Shown here one piece after another: positions 1-6,069 of a DNA stretch of 18,494 nt. The translations under genes and the position numbers were made by a program. Numbering within the stretch: position 1 is the first letter of the stretch; the number at the start of each line of letters is the position of its first letter. The notes beneath the pieces are model-generated. The model did no database searches. It was given only the letters and a program-made list of their open reading frames with translations, and was not told the origin of the DNA. Source of the stretch: Beijerinckiaceae bacterium (lineage in GTDB: Bacteria > Pseudomonadota > Alphaproteobacteria > Rhizobiales > Beijerinckiaceae); contig CANGOK010000030.1 in assembly GCA_947455285.1 (NCBI GenBank), forward strand, positions 1 through 18,494, read 5' to 3'.

Positions 1-56
1 CTCGGTCTTATTCCACCTGCCGGGGCGTCCTGTCCCCAGCCCTGAGAAAGCCGATT

Positions 57-1493
57 ATGGCGAACGAAAAACGTCCCACCAGTCAGGAGCAGGCTCGCAT
101 GGGCCAGCTCGCCACGCTTCCGGTTTTCCTGAAGCTGCAAGGCAGGCGCGTGGTCATTTCGGGCGGCTCGGAAGCGGTCGCATGGAAGGCGGAGCTTTTC
201 GCGGCCGCCGGCGCGCGGGTGGAAGTTTTCGCGCCTGAGCCTTGCGATGCGCTGGCGGCGCTGGGAGCTTCCATAGAGATCAAGCCGAAGTCGTTGACAT
301 CCGGGGACCTCGCAGGGGCCGCTGCCGCCATCGTGGACGCGCAGGACGACGCCGAGGCCGCCGCCTTTCACGCCATGGCGCGGGCGGTAGGCGTTCCGAT
401 CAACATCATCGACAAGCCCGCCTGGTGCGATTTCCAGTTCGGCGCGATCGTTGAGCGCTCACCCCTCGTGGTCGCGATCTCGACCGACGGCGGCGCGCCA
501 GTCTTCGGGCAAATGCTGCGCGCGCGCATAGAAACCCTCTTGCCCGAAGGCTTTCGCGCTTGGGCGCAGGCGGCGCGGGATTGGCGTCCGCGCGTCTCTG
601 CGCTCAATCTTGATTTTCGCGCGCGCCGGCGGGTCTGGGAGCTTTTCGCCCGCCGCGCCTTCAACCATCCCGAACGGGCGCCGGGCGAAGCAGATCTTGA
701 GGCCTTGTTGGCCGAGGCCAAAGAGGCAGGCGCCCCTGAGGCTCGGCGCGGCTCGGTCGCTCTCGTGGGGGCAGGTCCGGGCGATCCGGAATTGCTCACC
801 CTCAAAGCCGTTCGCGCGCTGCAATCAGCCGATGTGGTCCTGTACGACGATCTCGTCCTGCCGGGCTCGGTGGCGCTCGCGCGCCGCGAGGCCGAGCGCC
901 TGAACGTAGGCAAGCGCGGCTACAAGCCATCTTGCACGCAGGAAGACATCACCGCTTTGCTGGTCAAATTGGCGCAAGAGGGCAAGAGGGTGGTGCGGCT
1001 CAAGGGCGGCGATCCCATGATCTTCGGCCGCGCTGGCGAAGAGATCGCAGCCCTCAGAGCAGCGGGCATCGACCTGGAGGTCATTCCCGGCGTCACGGCA
1101 GCCTCGGCCGCCGCTTCCGCCCTGCAGACCTCGCTCACCGAGCGCGCCGTCGCGAGGCGGCTTCAGTTCATCACCGCCCATGCCCGCGACGGCAAGCTGC
1201 CGGATGATCTTGACTGGCGGGCGCTGGCCGATGAAGGCGCCACCACCGCCGTCTATATGGGCCTGAAGACCCTGCCGCCTCTGGTGACGCGCCTGCTTGC
1301 CGAGGGGCTTCCGCCCGATACGCCCACGGTGCTCATCGAGCGCGTGTCATGGGATAGCGAGCGACGCATCGCCGCCAAGCTTGTCGACTTGCCGGAAACC
1401 GCGGCTTCAGCAGGTCTTGTTGGTCCTTGCATGGTGCTGATTGGCCGGGCGCTCACCAGCGTCGGAGCGCCGCCTCAAGACGCCAGGACCTGA
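57..1493 (+). CDS. cysG: Siroheme synthase: precorrin-2 dehydrogenase / sirohydrochlorin ferrochelatase fused to uroporphyrinogen-III C-methyltransferase
   Basis: The 478-residue protein has the CysG two-part layout and length. The N-terminal half (about 20-165) is a Rossmann-type precorrin-2 oxidase/ferrochelatase with a nucleotide loop at 36-40 (GGSEA, third Gly replaced by Ser), the DAQDD segment at 94-98 where family members carry the catalytic Asp, and ISTDGGAPVF at 141-150. The C-terminal half (about 233-478) is a SAM-dependent uroporphyrinogen-III methyltransferase with VGAGPGDPE (237-245), RLKGGDPMIFGRAGEE (314-329) and IPGVTAASAA. Family knowledge: it makes siroheme, the cofactor of assimilatory sulfite and nitrite reductases, from uroporphyrinogen III in the cytoplasm. 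The ATG at 57 has a purine-rich GAGAAAG upstream. No cysI/cysH or DUF2849 gene follows it here; the next gene is an unrelated stress gene, so it is alone or ends an operon entering from the left. Confidence 0.95.
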   Translation: MANEKRPTSQEQARMGQLATLPVFLKLQGRRVVISGGSEAVAWKAELFAAAGARVEVFAPEPCDALAALGASIEIKPKSLTSGDLAGAAAAIVDAQDDAEAAAFHAMARAVGVPINIIDKPAWCDFQFGAIVERSPLVVAISTDGGAPVFGQMLRARIETLLPEGFRAWAQAARDWRPRVSALNLDFRARRRVWELFARRAFNHPERAPGEADLEALLAEAKEAGAPEARRGSVALVGAGPGDPELLTLKAVRALQSADVVLYDDLVLPGSVALARREAERLNVGKRGYKPSCTQEDITALLVKLAQEGKRVVRLKGGDPMIFGRAGEEIAALRAAGIDLEVIPGVTAASAAASALQTSLTERAVARRLQFITAHARDGKLPDDLDWRALADEGATTAVYMGLKTLPPLVTRLLAEGLPPDTPTVLIERVSWDSERRIAAKLVDLPETAASAGLVGPCMVLIGRALTSVGAPPQDART

Positions 1494-1526
1494 TCGACCG
1501 TCGGCCTTCGCTGGAGGCGCCCCAAC

Positions 1527-1551
1527 GGAACCATTGAGAAGCGAGAGGATT
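1527..1551 (+). promoter_or_regulatory. Possible weak EcfG-type promoter for the first KGG gene
   Basis: GGAAC at 1527-1531 is a perfect -35 box, but 16 bases later the sequence is GATT rather than CGTT. The position, about 30 bases before the preferred ATG at 1583, is right for a promoter. The poor -10 makes this only tentative; it is proposed mainly because the paralogous KGG gene has a perfect site. Confidence 0.35.
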
Positions 1552-1582
1552 AACCGCGCTGGGGGCTATGCAGGAGATGGCT

Positions 1583-1795
1583 ATGCAGCAAGCAGGCAAG
1601 GCCTCTAGCTCTACGCGCGGTTTTGCGTCGATGGATCGAGAAAAGCAGCGCGAGATCGCTCGTAAGGGCGGCCGCAGCGTTCCCAATGAGAAACGCAGTT
1701 TCTCGCAAAACCACCAACTCGCGTCCGAAGCCGGGCGGAAGGGGGGACATTCGTCCCACGGGCGGCGGCGTGCCTCGACTGAAGGCGAACACTGA
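1583..1795 (+). CDS. Small KGG-repeat stress protein (YciG/GsiB/con-10 type), two-module
   Basis: A 70-residue, very hydrophilic protein with two KGG motifs (ARKGG and GRKGG), each next to a Ser/Asn/Gln-rich linker containing KRSFSQN. This is the KGG stress-protein family (Pfam KGG; relatives include Bacillus GsiB and E. coli YciG). Members are small, hydrophilic and stress-induced; their molecular function is unclear. Three in-frame ATGs occur at 1568, 1577 and 1583. The last is preferred because AGGAG at 1572-1576 is spaced 6 bases from it. It converges with a longer paralog on the minus strand and is followed by a rho-independent terminator. EcfG control is likely by analogy with that paralog, but its own promoter match is poor. 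Confidence 0.82.
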   Translation: MQQAGKASSSTRGFASMDREKQREIARKGGRSVPNEKRSFSQNHQLASEAGRKGGHSSHGRRRASTEGEH

Positions 1796-1822
1796 ACTTC
1801 GCCAAAGGAAATTGAAGCTACT

Positions 1823-1852
1823 ACGGGGCCGCCGAAGGGCAGCCCCGTTTTT
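1823..1852 (+). terminator. Rho-independent terminator between the convergent KGG genes
   Basis: ACGGGGC (1823-1829) pairs perfectly with GCCCCGT (1842-1848), and an inner GCC/GGC pair extends the stem around a short GAAG loop. A run of five T (1848-1852) follows on the plus strand. It lies 28 bases after the first KGG stop codon. The minus strand has no T-run after the stem, so it mainly serves the plus-strand gene. Confidence 0.85.
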
Positions 1853-1864
1853 CTTGAAGATGAT

Positions 1865-2152
1865 CTATTCTTCGGTCGACTTTTCGGCCGCCGGCTCGCT
1901 CTTCTTGCGCGCGCCGCCATGTGAAGCGTGGCCGCCCTTGCGTCCCGCCATCGAAGCGAGTTCGTGGTTTTGCGAGAAGCTGCGCTTGGAAGGGCTGACG
2001 CTCTGGCCTCCCTTTCGTCCTGCTGCAGCCGCCAGCGCCGGATTTTGGGAGAAGCTGCGCTTTTCGTTAGGTACGCTTTCGCCGCCCTTGCGAGCGATGG
2101 CGCGCTGCTTTTCCGGGTCCATGGAAGCAAAGCCGCGAGTCGAGGTTGGCAT
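1865..2152 (-). CDS. KGG-repeat stress protein, three-module version
   Basis: A 95-residue hydrophilic protein with three KGG motifs. It opens with the same block as its convergent neighbour (TRGFASMD.EKQR.IARKGG), then carries two copies of the SV..KRSFSQN...GRKGG module where the neighbour has one, and ends in an Ala/Glu/Lys-rich tail. The start at 2152 is set by AGGAG seven bases upstream and by the family N-terminus; longer in-frame extensions run through the promoter. A perfect GGAAC-N16-CGTT box on the minus strand (2194-2218) would start transcription about 35 bases before the ATG. This supports control by EcfG, much as E. coli yciG depends on RpoS. Function beyond the KGG family is unknown. 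Confidence 0.88.
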   Translation of the reverse strand: MPTSTRGFASMDPEKQRAIARKGGESVPNEKRSFSQNPALAAAAGRKGGQSVSPSKRSFSQNHELASMAGRKGGHASHGGARKKSEPAAEKSTEE

Positions 2153-2193
2153 GGCTGATCTCCTGTCCAATGCTGCGGTCCAGACCTGACCTG

Positions 2194-2218
2194 AACGCAG
2201 CCTTGGCGCCGTGGTTCC
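2194..2218 (-). promoter_or_regulatory. EcfG-type general-stress promoter for the three-module KGG gene
   Basis: Read on the minus strand, GGAAC (2218-2214) is followed after exactly 16 bases by CGTT (2197-2194). This is the alphaproteobacterial EcfG consensus, correctly placed about 42 bases before the KGG start codon. It is back-to-back with a second perfect site at 2271-2295 facing the other way. Confidence 0.85.
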
Positions 2219-2270
2219 CCTCACGCTCCTCAAAAGCGCAGCCCCTGTGACAAATGTGGGAGACGATTCA

Positions 2271-2295
2271 GGAACCGGCCTGAAACGGCAGCGTT
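2271..2295 (+). promoter_or_regulatory. EcfG-type general-stress promoter for the glycine-zipper lipoprotein
   Basis: GGAAC (2271-2275), exactly 16 bases, then CGTT (2292-2295), followed by a further T. The start codon lies 41 bases after the -10 box. Spacing and sequence are identical in pattern to the sites upstream of the KGG gene and nepR. Confidence 0.85.
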
Positions 2296-2336
2296 TCCCT
2301 TCAAGCGCGGCGGTGCGCGCGTGAAGGAGTGACCGT

Positions 2337-2597
2337 ATGAAAAAATGGCTTTTGATCGGCGGTATGGCCTTGGCCCTGGCGGGCTGCGGACCAACTCGCA
2401 GCGACAGCGTGTTCACCGGCGCTGCGGTTGGCGGCGTGACGGGCGCTGTCATCGGCGGCGCAGCGACGGGCCAACCCGGCGGCGCGCTGGCTGGAGCCGC
2501 CATTGGCGCTGCGACGGGCGCCGTGGTCGGCGCTGCGGCTGCGCCTCTGCGTTGTTGGAACGATCCCTATTACGGCCGAGTCTGTCAGCGCTATTGA
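2337..2597 (+). CDS. Small glycine-zipper lipoprotein
   Basis: An 86-residue protein. Residues 1-16 form a lipoprotein signal peptide (MKKW, hydrophobic core, lipobox LAGC) with lipidated Cys17; Gly at +2 predicts outer-membrane sorting. Residues 28-67 are a run of GxxxG-type glycine-zipper repeats, which in related envelope proteins form tightly packed membrane helices. The tail holds Cys73 and Cys83 flanking an Asp-Pro-Tyr-Tyr stretch and could form a disulfide. AAGGAG lies 8 bases before the ATG. A perfect EcfG promoter sits just upstream, so it is probably an envelope stress gene of the PhyR-EcfG regulon. It resembles OsmB/SlyB-like glycine-zipper proteins only in general design; no specific function is claimed. 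Confidence 0.85.
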   Translation: MKKWLLIGGMALALAGCGPTRSDSVFTGAAVGGVTGAVIGGAATGQPGGALAGAAIGAATGAVVGAAAAPLRCWNDPYYGRVCQRY

Positions 2598-2734
2598 AGT
2601 TGATGGAACCGACGGGAGGACGGCGCATTCTGCTTGCGCGTGCTGGATATCGATCCCCTCCCAGTCATCCAGCGTGCGCTCCGACCCGCGTTGGCTCCCC
2701 CGGCCAGCGCGGGTTCTTGCTTTTAGAAGCTACG

Positions 2735-3553
2735 TTACGCGTCCACCGCCTGCGGCCCATTGCGCCGCTGGGAACGACGATCGAAGAAGAGCGCCTGGCT
2801 GATCACCGCCTTCAACGCGTCGACCCCGAAGGGTTTGGTGATGAGGAAGGCGGGTTCGGGTGGACGGCCTGTGAGGAAGCGTTCGGGATAGGCGGTGATG
2901 AAAATCACGGGCACCTGGAATTCGCCGAGGATCTGGTTCACGGCCTCGAGGCCCGAACTGCCGTCCGCAAGCTGGATGTCGGCGAGAATGAGGCCGGGCT
3001 TATGAATTCGCACCGCGTCGACCGCTTCCTTATGGGTCCGCGCGACGCCCACCACACGATGGCCCAAATCTTCCACCAGGGTTTGTATGTCGAGCGCGAT
3101 GAAGGGTTCATCTTCGATGATCAGCACATCGGTGCGGATCTGGTGGGCGATCTCCTTGCCGGCCTGATCGATGAGGCTGGTGGCGTCTTTGGGCGTCACG
3201 CCCAGAATGGAGGCGACCTGTTCGGTGTCGAAGCCTTCGAGCGAGGCCAGAAGAAAGGCGATGCGCGGCCTCAGCGGAATTGCGTCCAGATTGCGCCGCG
3301 CGCCGCGTTCGTCAGGCGATAGAATGTTGGGGTCGACATGTTCGTTGACCGGCATCGAACCCCAGAGGGTCAAAAAGGTGCGGTAAAGCGAGGCGCGCGT
3401 CTCGCCGCCGGCCCGAAAGGCCTCTGGGTCTGCGACGATGGCTTCGAGCGTCGCCAGAACATAGGCGTCGCCGCCACCCTGGCTTCCCGAAAGGGCGCGG
3501 CCGAAACGACGAAGGTAGGGAATATGTGCGGAAATTTCCTGGGATACGGACAT
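2735..3553 (-). CDS. phyR: PhyR general stress response regulator (sigma-like domain plus receiver; anti-anti-sigma factor)
   Basis: The 272-residue protein has the PhyR architecture. An N-terminal ECF-sigma-like domain (about 1-135) includes a sigma4-like region with PLRPRIAFLLASLEGF and IASILGV-type turns, and a receiver domain spans about 141-258. Receiver residues are visible: acidic pair E147/D148, phospho-acceptor D192 (LADIQLADG), T220 and K240. Known role: phosphorylated PhyR binds NepR and releases EcfG. The start is the ATG at 3553; longer in-frame starts lie upstream of the predicted EcfG transcription start and through the nepR promoter, so they are excluded. The ribosome site is weak (AGGGGA, 10 bases away). 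The gene is divergent from nepR-ecfG, a common order in this group. No PhyK-type kinase lies in the window. Confidence 0.96.
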   Translation of the reverse strand: MSVSQEISAHIPYLRRFGRALSGSQGGGDAYVLATLEAIVADPEAFRAGGETRASLYRTFLTLWGSMPVNEHVDPNILSPDERGARRNLDAIPLRPRIAFLLASLEGFDTEQVASILGVTPKDATSLIDQAGKEIAHQIRTDVLIIEDEPFIALDIQTLVEDLGHRVVGVARTHKEAVDAVRIHKPGLILADIQLADGSSGLEAVNQILGEFQVPVIFITAYPERFLTGRPPEPAFLITKPFGVDALKAVISQALFFDRRSQRRNGPQAVDA

Positions 3554-3595
3554 GCTTAAAAAATCCCCTGCCGTGACTGCCGAGCTTGAGAAGAA

Positions 3596-3620
3596 AACTC
3601 CTTGCGAGCTGAAAAGTTCC
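3596..3620 (-). promoter_or_regulatory. EcfG-type promoter for phyR (autoregulatory, near-consensus)
   Basis: On the minus strand GGAAC (3620-3616) is followed after 16 bases by AGTT (3599-3596), one mismatch from CGTT. Transcription would begin around 3588, giving a leader of about 35 bases before the phyR ATG. Its -35 box is back-to-back with that of the nepR promoter, with only 10 bases between them. Confidence 0.65.
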
Positions 3621-3630
3621 GTCGACCTTG

Positions 3631-3655
3631 GGAACTCTTTTTCTTGGCAGGCGTT
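3631..3655 (+). promoter_or_regulatory. EcfG-type promoter for nepR-ecfG
   Basis: GGAAC (3631-3635), exactly 16 bases, then CGTT (3652-3655) on the plus strand: a perfect EcfG consensus. It lies about 85 bases before the preferred nepR start, implying a leader of roughly 80 bases and positive autoregulation of ecfG. Confidence 0.88.
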
Positions 3656-3740
3656 GGTGACCATGGGTAAGCCGCGACATATGTTGTCTTTGGCGGACTG
3701 AAAGGCCTGTCGGGACGCATGCGGTGTGCAGGGGGCGAAG

Positions 3741-4034
3741 ATGGATGAACGTATTGTGATGAAAATGGCTGCTGATGGTGCGGATGAATTTGATTTTGAT
3801 TCAGGCGAGGTCGCCAGGGTTCGCCCGGAGCGGGGAGCCGCGCAGATCATAAGGCTTCAAAGCGCAAAGAACCGTAAGCGGGCGCATACGTCGAATGATC
3901 CGCCAAATGTCCCGATTGATGAACACATCGGACGCCATCTCAAGGCTATATATGACGACGTGTTGAACCAGCCTATTCCAGACCGGTTTCTCGATCTTCT
4001 CAACCAACTGGGCGATGACACGTCCACTGAGTGA
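3741..4034 (+). CDS. nepR: NepR anti-sigma factor
   Basis: A 97-residue protein whose last third carries the NepR signature: HIGRHLKAIYDDVL followed by PIPDRFLDLLNQL (two amphipathic helices that clamp EcfG or PhyR). The N-terminal part is charged and probably disordered, longer than in many NepR proteins. Known role: it sequesters EcfG in unstressed cells and is titrated by phosphorylated PhyR. The ATG at 3741 is preferred because a GGGGG tract is 5 bases upstream; the GTG at 3726 and ATG at 3759 are alternatives. The gene precedes ecfG by 26 bases under a shared promoter. Confidence 0.93.
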   Translation: MDERIVMKMAADGADEFDFDSGEVARVRPERGAAQIIRLQSAKNRKRAHTSNDPPNVPIDEHIGRHLKAIYDDVLNQPIPDRFLDLLNQLGDDTSTE

Positions 4035-4060
4035 GATGCGTAAAACGAGGATGCGTAACA

Positions 4061-4636
4061 ATGGTCAGCCAGCAACTCAGGGCGGATCTTATCGGAACCA
4101 TTCCAAATCTGCGCGCTTTTGCGGTGTCGCTGTGCGGCAATCCTGATCGGGCGGACGATCTCGTTCAGGAAACGCTGGTCAAGGCGTGGAGCAATCTGTC
4201 GAGTTTCGCCGAGGGCACCAATCTTGCGGCGTGGCTCTTCACCATCCTGCGCAACATCTATTATTCGGAATATCGCAAACGCCGGCGCGAAGTCGCCGAT
4301 TCCGATGGCGCCATAGCCGCGCGTCTCGCTACGGCGCCTGCGCAATCCGGCCACATGGATTTCCTCGATTTCCGCACGGCTCTGCAGAAACTGCCTGCGG
4401 ACCAGCGCGAGGCGCTCATCCTTATTGGCGCTTCCGGCCTCTCTTACGAAGAGGCCGCGGGGGTCTGCAACTGCGCCGTCGGCACGATGAAAAGCCGCGT
4501 CAACCGCGCGCGCAATCGTCTCGTGGAATTGCTTGCAATCGTTTCGAGCTCTGACTATGCAGCTGGCGCCGATTGGCAGTCTGGCATAGACTCCCTGATC
4601 ATGGGGCAGAGGTTCTCGCGCACCGGAAGCGATTGA
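4061..4636 (+). CDS. ecfG: EcfG-family RNA polymerase sigma factor (general stress sigma)
   Basis: A 191-residue ECF sigma factor. Region 2 includes DDLVQETLVKAW and the -10-reading helix around AAWLFTILRNIYYSEYRKR. Region 4 includes LPADQREALIL, then the helix-turn-helix with YEEAAGVCNCAVGTMKSRVNRAR. Known role: it directs transcription of the general stress regulon from GGAAC-N16/17-CGTT promoters, held inactive by NepR. The ATG at 4061 fits the family N-terminus; CGAGG lies 10 bases upstream. An in-frame GTG at 4031 overlaps the nepR stop as GTGA and could allow coupled initiation of a 201-residue form, but the added residues look non-coding. Immediate linkage to nepR and phyR makes the assignment secure. 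Confidence 0.94.
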   Translation: MVSQQLRADLIGTIPNLRAFAVSLCGNPDRADDLVQETLVKAWSNLSSFAEGTNLAAWLFTILRNIYYSEYRKRRREVADSDGAIAARLATAPAQSGHMDFLDFRTALQKLPADQREALILIGASGLSYEEAAGVCNCAVGTMKSRVNRARNRLVELLAIVSSSDYAAGADWQSGIDSLIMGQRFSRTGSD

Positions 4637-4659
4637 CCTCAGCTGTTCAGGGGGTCGTC

Positions 4660-6069
4660 ATGAACGAATCCAGCGAACCTGGCGCGCGCGTGGAGACCGA
4701 CAGTTTCGGCTCCCTTGAGGTCCCTGCCGATCGCTACTGGGGCGCGCAAACCGAGCGCGCCCGTCGCAATTTCCACATTGGCGGCGAGTTGATGCCGCGT
4801 GGCCTTATTCATGCGCTGGCGCTTATCAAGCGTGTGGCTGCGGAAGTGAATCATCAGCTTGGCGCCCTTGACGCGCCGCGTGCTCACGCCATCGTCGCCG
4901 CTGCGCAGGAAGTGGCTGAGGGTCGCTTCGACGATCACTTTCCTTTGGTGATCTGGCAGACGGGTTCGGGCACGCAGACCAATATGAACGTCAATGAGGT
5001 CGTGGCTAATCGCGCCAATGAACTCATGGGCGGGTCGCGCGGCGCTCGCTCGCCCGTTCACCCCAACGATCACGTAAATCTCGGTCAATCCTCCAACGAC
5101 AGTTTCCCCACCGCCATGCATATTGCGGCGGCTTTGGCCATTCAAAACCATCTCCTGCCCGCCCTAGATGCGCTGCAAGCGACCCTGATGGCGCGCGCGC
5201 AGGATTTCGCGGATATCATCAAGATTGGCCGCACCCATTTGCAGGATGCGACGCCGATCACGCTGGGGCAGGAATTTTCAGCCTATGGCGCGCAGGTGAG
5301 CCTTGGCGCCGCGCGCATTCGCCAGACCTTGCCTGATCTTTTTGCTTTGGCGCAGGGCGGCACAGCGGTTGGCACAGGGCTCAACACACGCGTCGGTTTT
5401 GCAGAAAAATTCGCTGCGCGCATGGCGGAGTTGACAGGGCTGGCCTTTGTTTCGGCGTCCAACAAATTCGAGGCAATCGCCTGTCATGACGCTATCATCT
5501 TCGCTCATGGCGCGCTTGAGGCCTGCGCCGCAGGGCTTTTCAAGATCGCCAATGACATCAGGCTGCTTGGCAGCGGTCCTCGCAGTGGGTTCGGGGAATT
5601 GCGCCTGCCCGAAAACGAACCAGGCTCTTCGATCATGCCGGGCAAAGTCAATCCGACGCAGGCGGAAGCCTTGACCATGGTTTGCGCGCGCGTCTTCGGC
5701 AATCAAACGACCATCGCTTTCGCCGGCTCGCAAGGCCATCTCGAATTGAATGTGTTCAAGCCGGTGATCGCCGCCTGCATGTTGCAATCCATCCAACTCA
5801 TCGGCGACGCCGCTTCAAGCTTCCGCATCCATTGCGTCGAGGGGCTGGAGCCCGATCGCAAGCGCATGGATGAGCTGATGCATCGCTCGCTCATGCTCGT
5901 CACAGCCCTTGCTCCGCGCATCGGTTATGACAAGGCGGCGGCGATTGCAAAGGCTGCTCACGCCAACGGAACGACGCTGCGTGAGGAAGCATTGGGGCAG
6001 GGCGTCATCAGCGCGGAGGATTTTGACGCCATCGTGCGGCCGGAATCCATGCTCGCTCCGGGTCCCTGA
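4660..6069 (+). CDS. fumC: Fumarate hydratase, class II
   Basis: The 469-residue protein has normal FumC length. It catalyses reversible fumarate to L-malate hydration in the TCA cycle as an iron-free homotetramer. Signatures seen: TGSGTQTNMNVNEV (101-114), SSNDSFPTAMH (144-154), RTHLQDATP with H193 (191-199), and the superfamily loop GSSIMPGKVN (322-331) carrying the catalytic Ser. The ATG at 4660 has AGGGGG about 6 bases upstream; the longer in-frame start at 4573 lies within ecfG and is rejected. It begins 23 bases after ecfG and may receive read-through. It ends exactly against the stop of the convergent acyltransferase, with no room for a terminator. Confidence 0.97.
   Translation: MNESSEPGARVETDSFGSLEVPADRYWGAQTERARRNFHIGGELMPRGLIHALALIKRVAAEVNHQLGALDAPRAHAIVAAAQEVAEGRFDDHFPLVIWQTGSGTQTNMNVNEVVANRANELMGGSRGARSPVHPNDHVNLGQSSNDSFPTAMHIAAALAIQNHLLPALDALQATLMARAQDFADIIKIGRTHLQDATPITLGQEFSAYGAQVSLGAARIRQTLPDLFALAQGGTAVGTGLNTRVGFAEKFAARMAELTGLAFVSASNKFEAIACHDAIIFAHGALEACAAGLFKIANDIRLLGSGPRSGFGELRLPENEPGSSIMPGKVNPTQAEALTMVCARVFGNQTTIAFAGSQGHLELNVFKPVIAACMLQSIQLIGDAASSFRIHCVEGLEPDRKRMDELMHRSLMLVTALAPRIGYDKAAAIAKAAHANGTTLREEALGQGVISAEDFDAIVRPESMLAPGP

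Noticed and set aside
10..40. GGGG...CCCC hairpin upstream of cysG as a riboswitch or terminator
   Set aside because: The stem is only about four pairs, with no T-run and no recognisable riboswitch core.
1623..2189. A 188-codon plus-strand ORF across both KGG genes
   Set aside because: It is a frame shadow of the first KGG gene and antisense to the second, and it crosses the terminator at 1823-1852.
2598..2734. Terminator or small gene between the lipoprotein and phyR
   Set aside because: Only a weak CCCG/CGGG hairpin is seen, without a proper T-run on either strand, and no ORF with a ribosome site. Nothing could be supported.
2345..3322. A 325-codon plus-strand ORF across the lipoprotein and phyR
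   Set aside because: It is out of frame with the lipoprotein and antisense to phyR, both of which have clear family motifs. Its composition is Arg/His-rich, as expected of a GC-rich shadow frame.
3554..3850. N-terminal extension of phyR on the minus strand
   Set aside because: The added residues match no PhyR sequence, run antisense through nepR and lie upstream of the predicted phyR transcription start.
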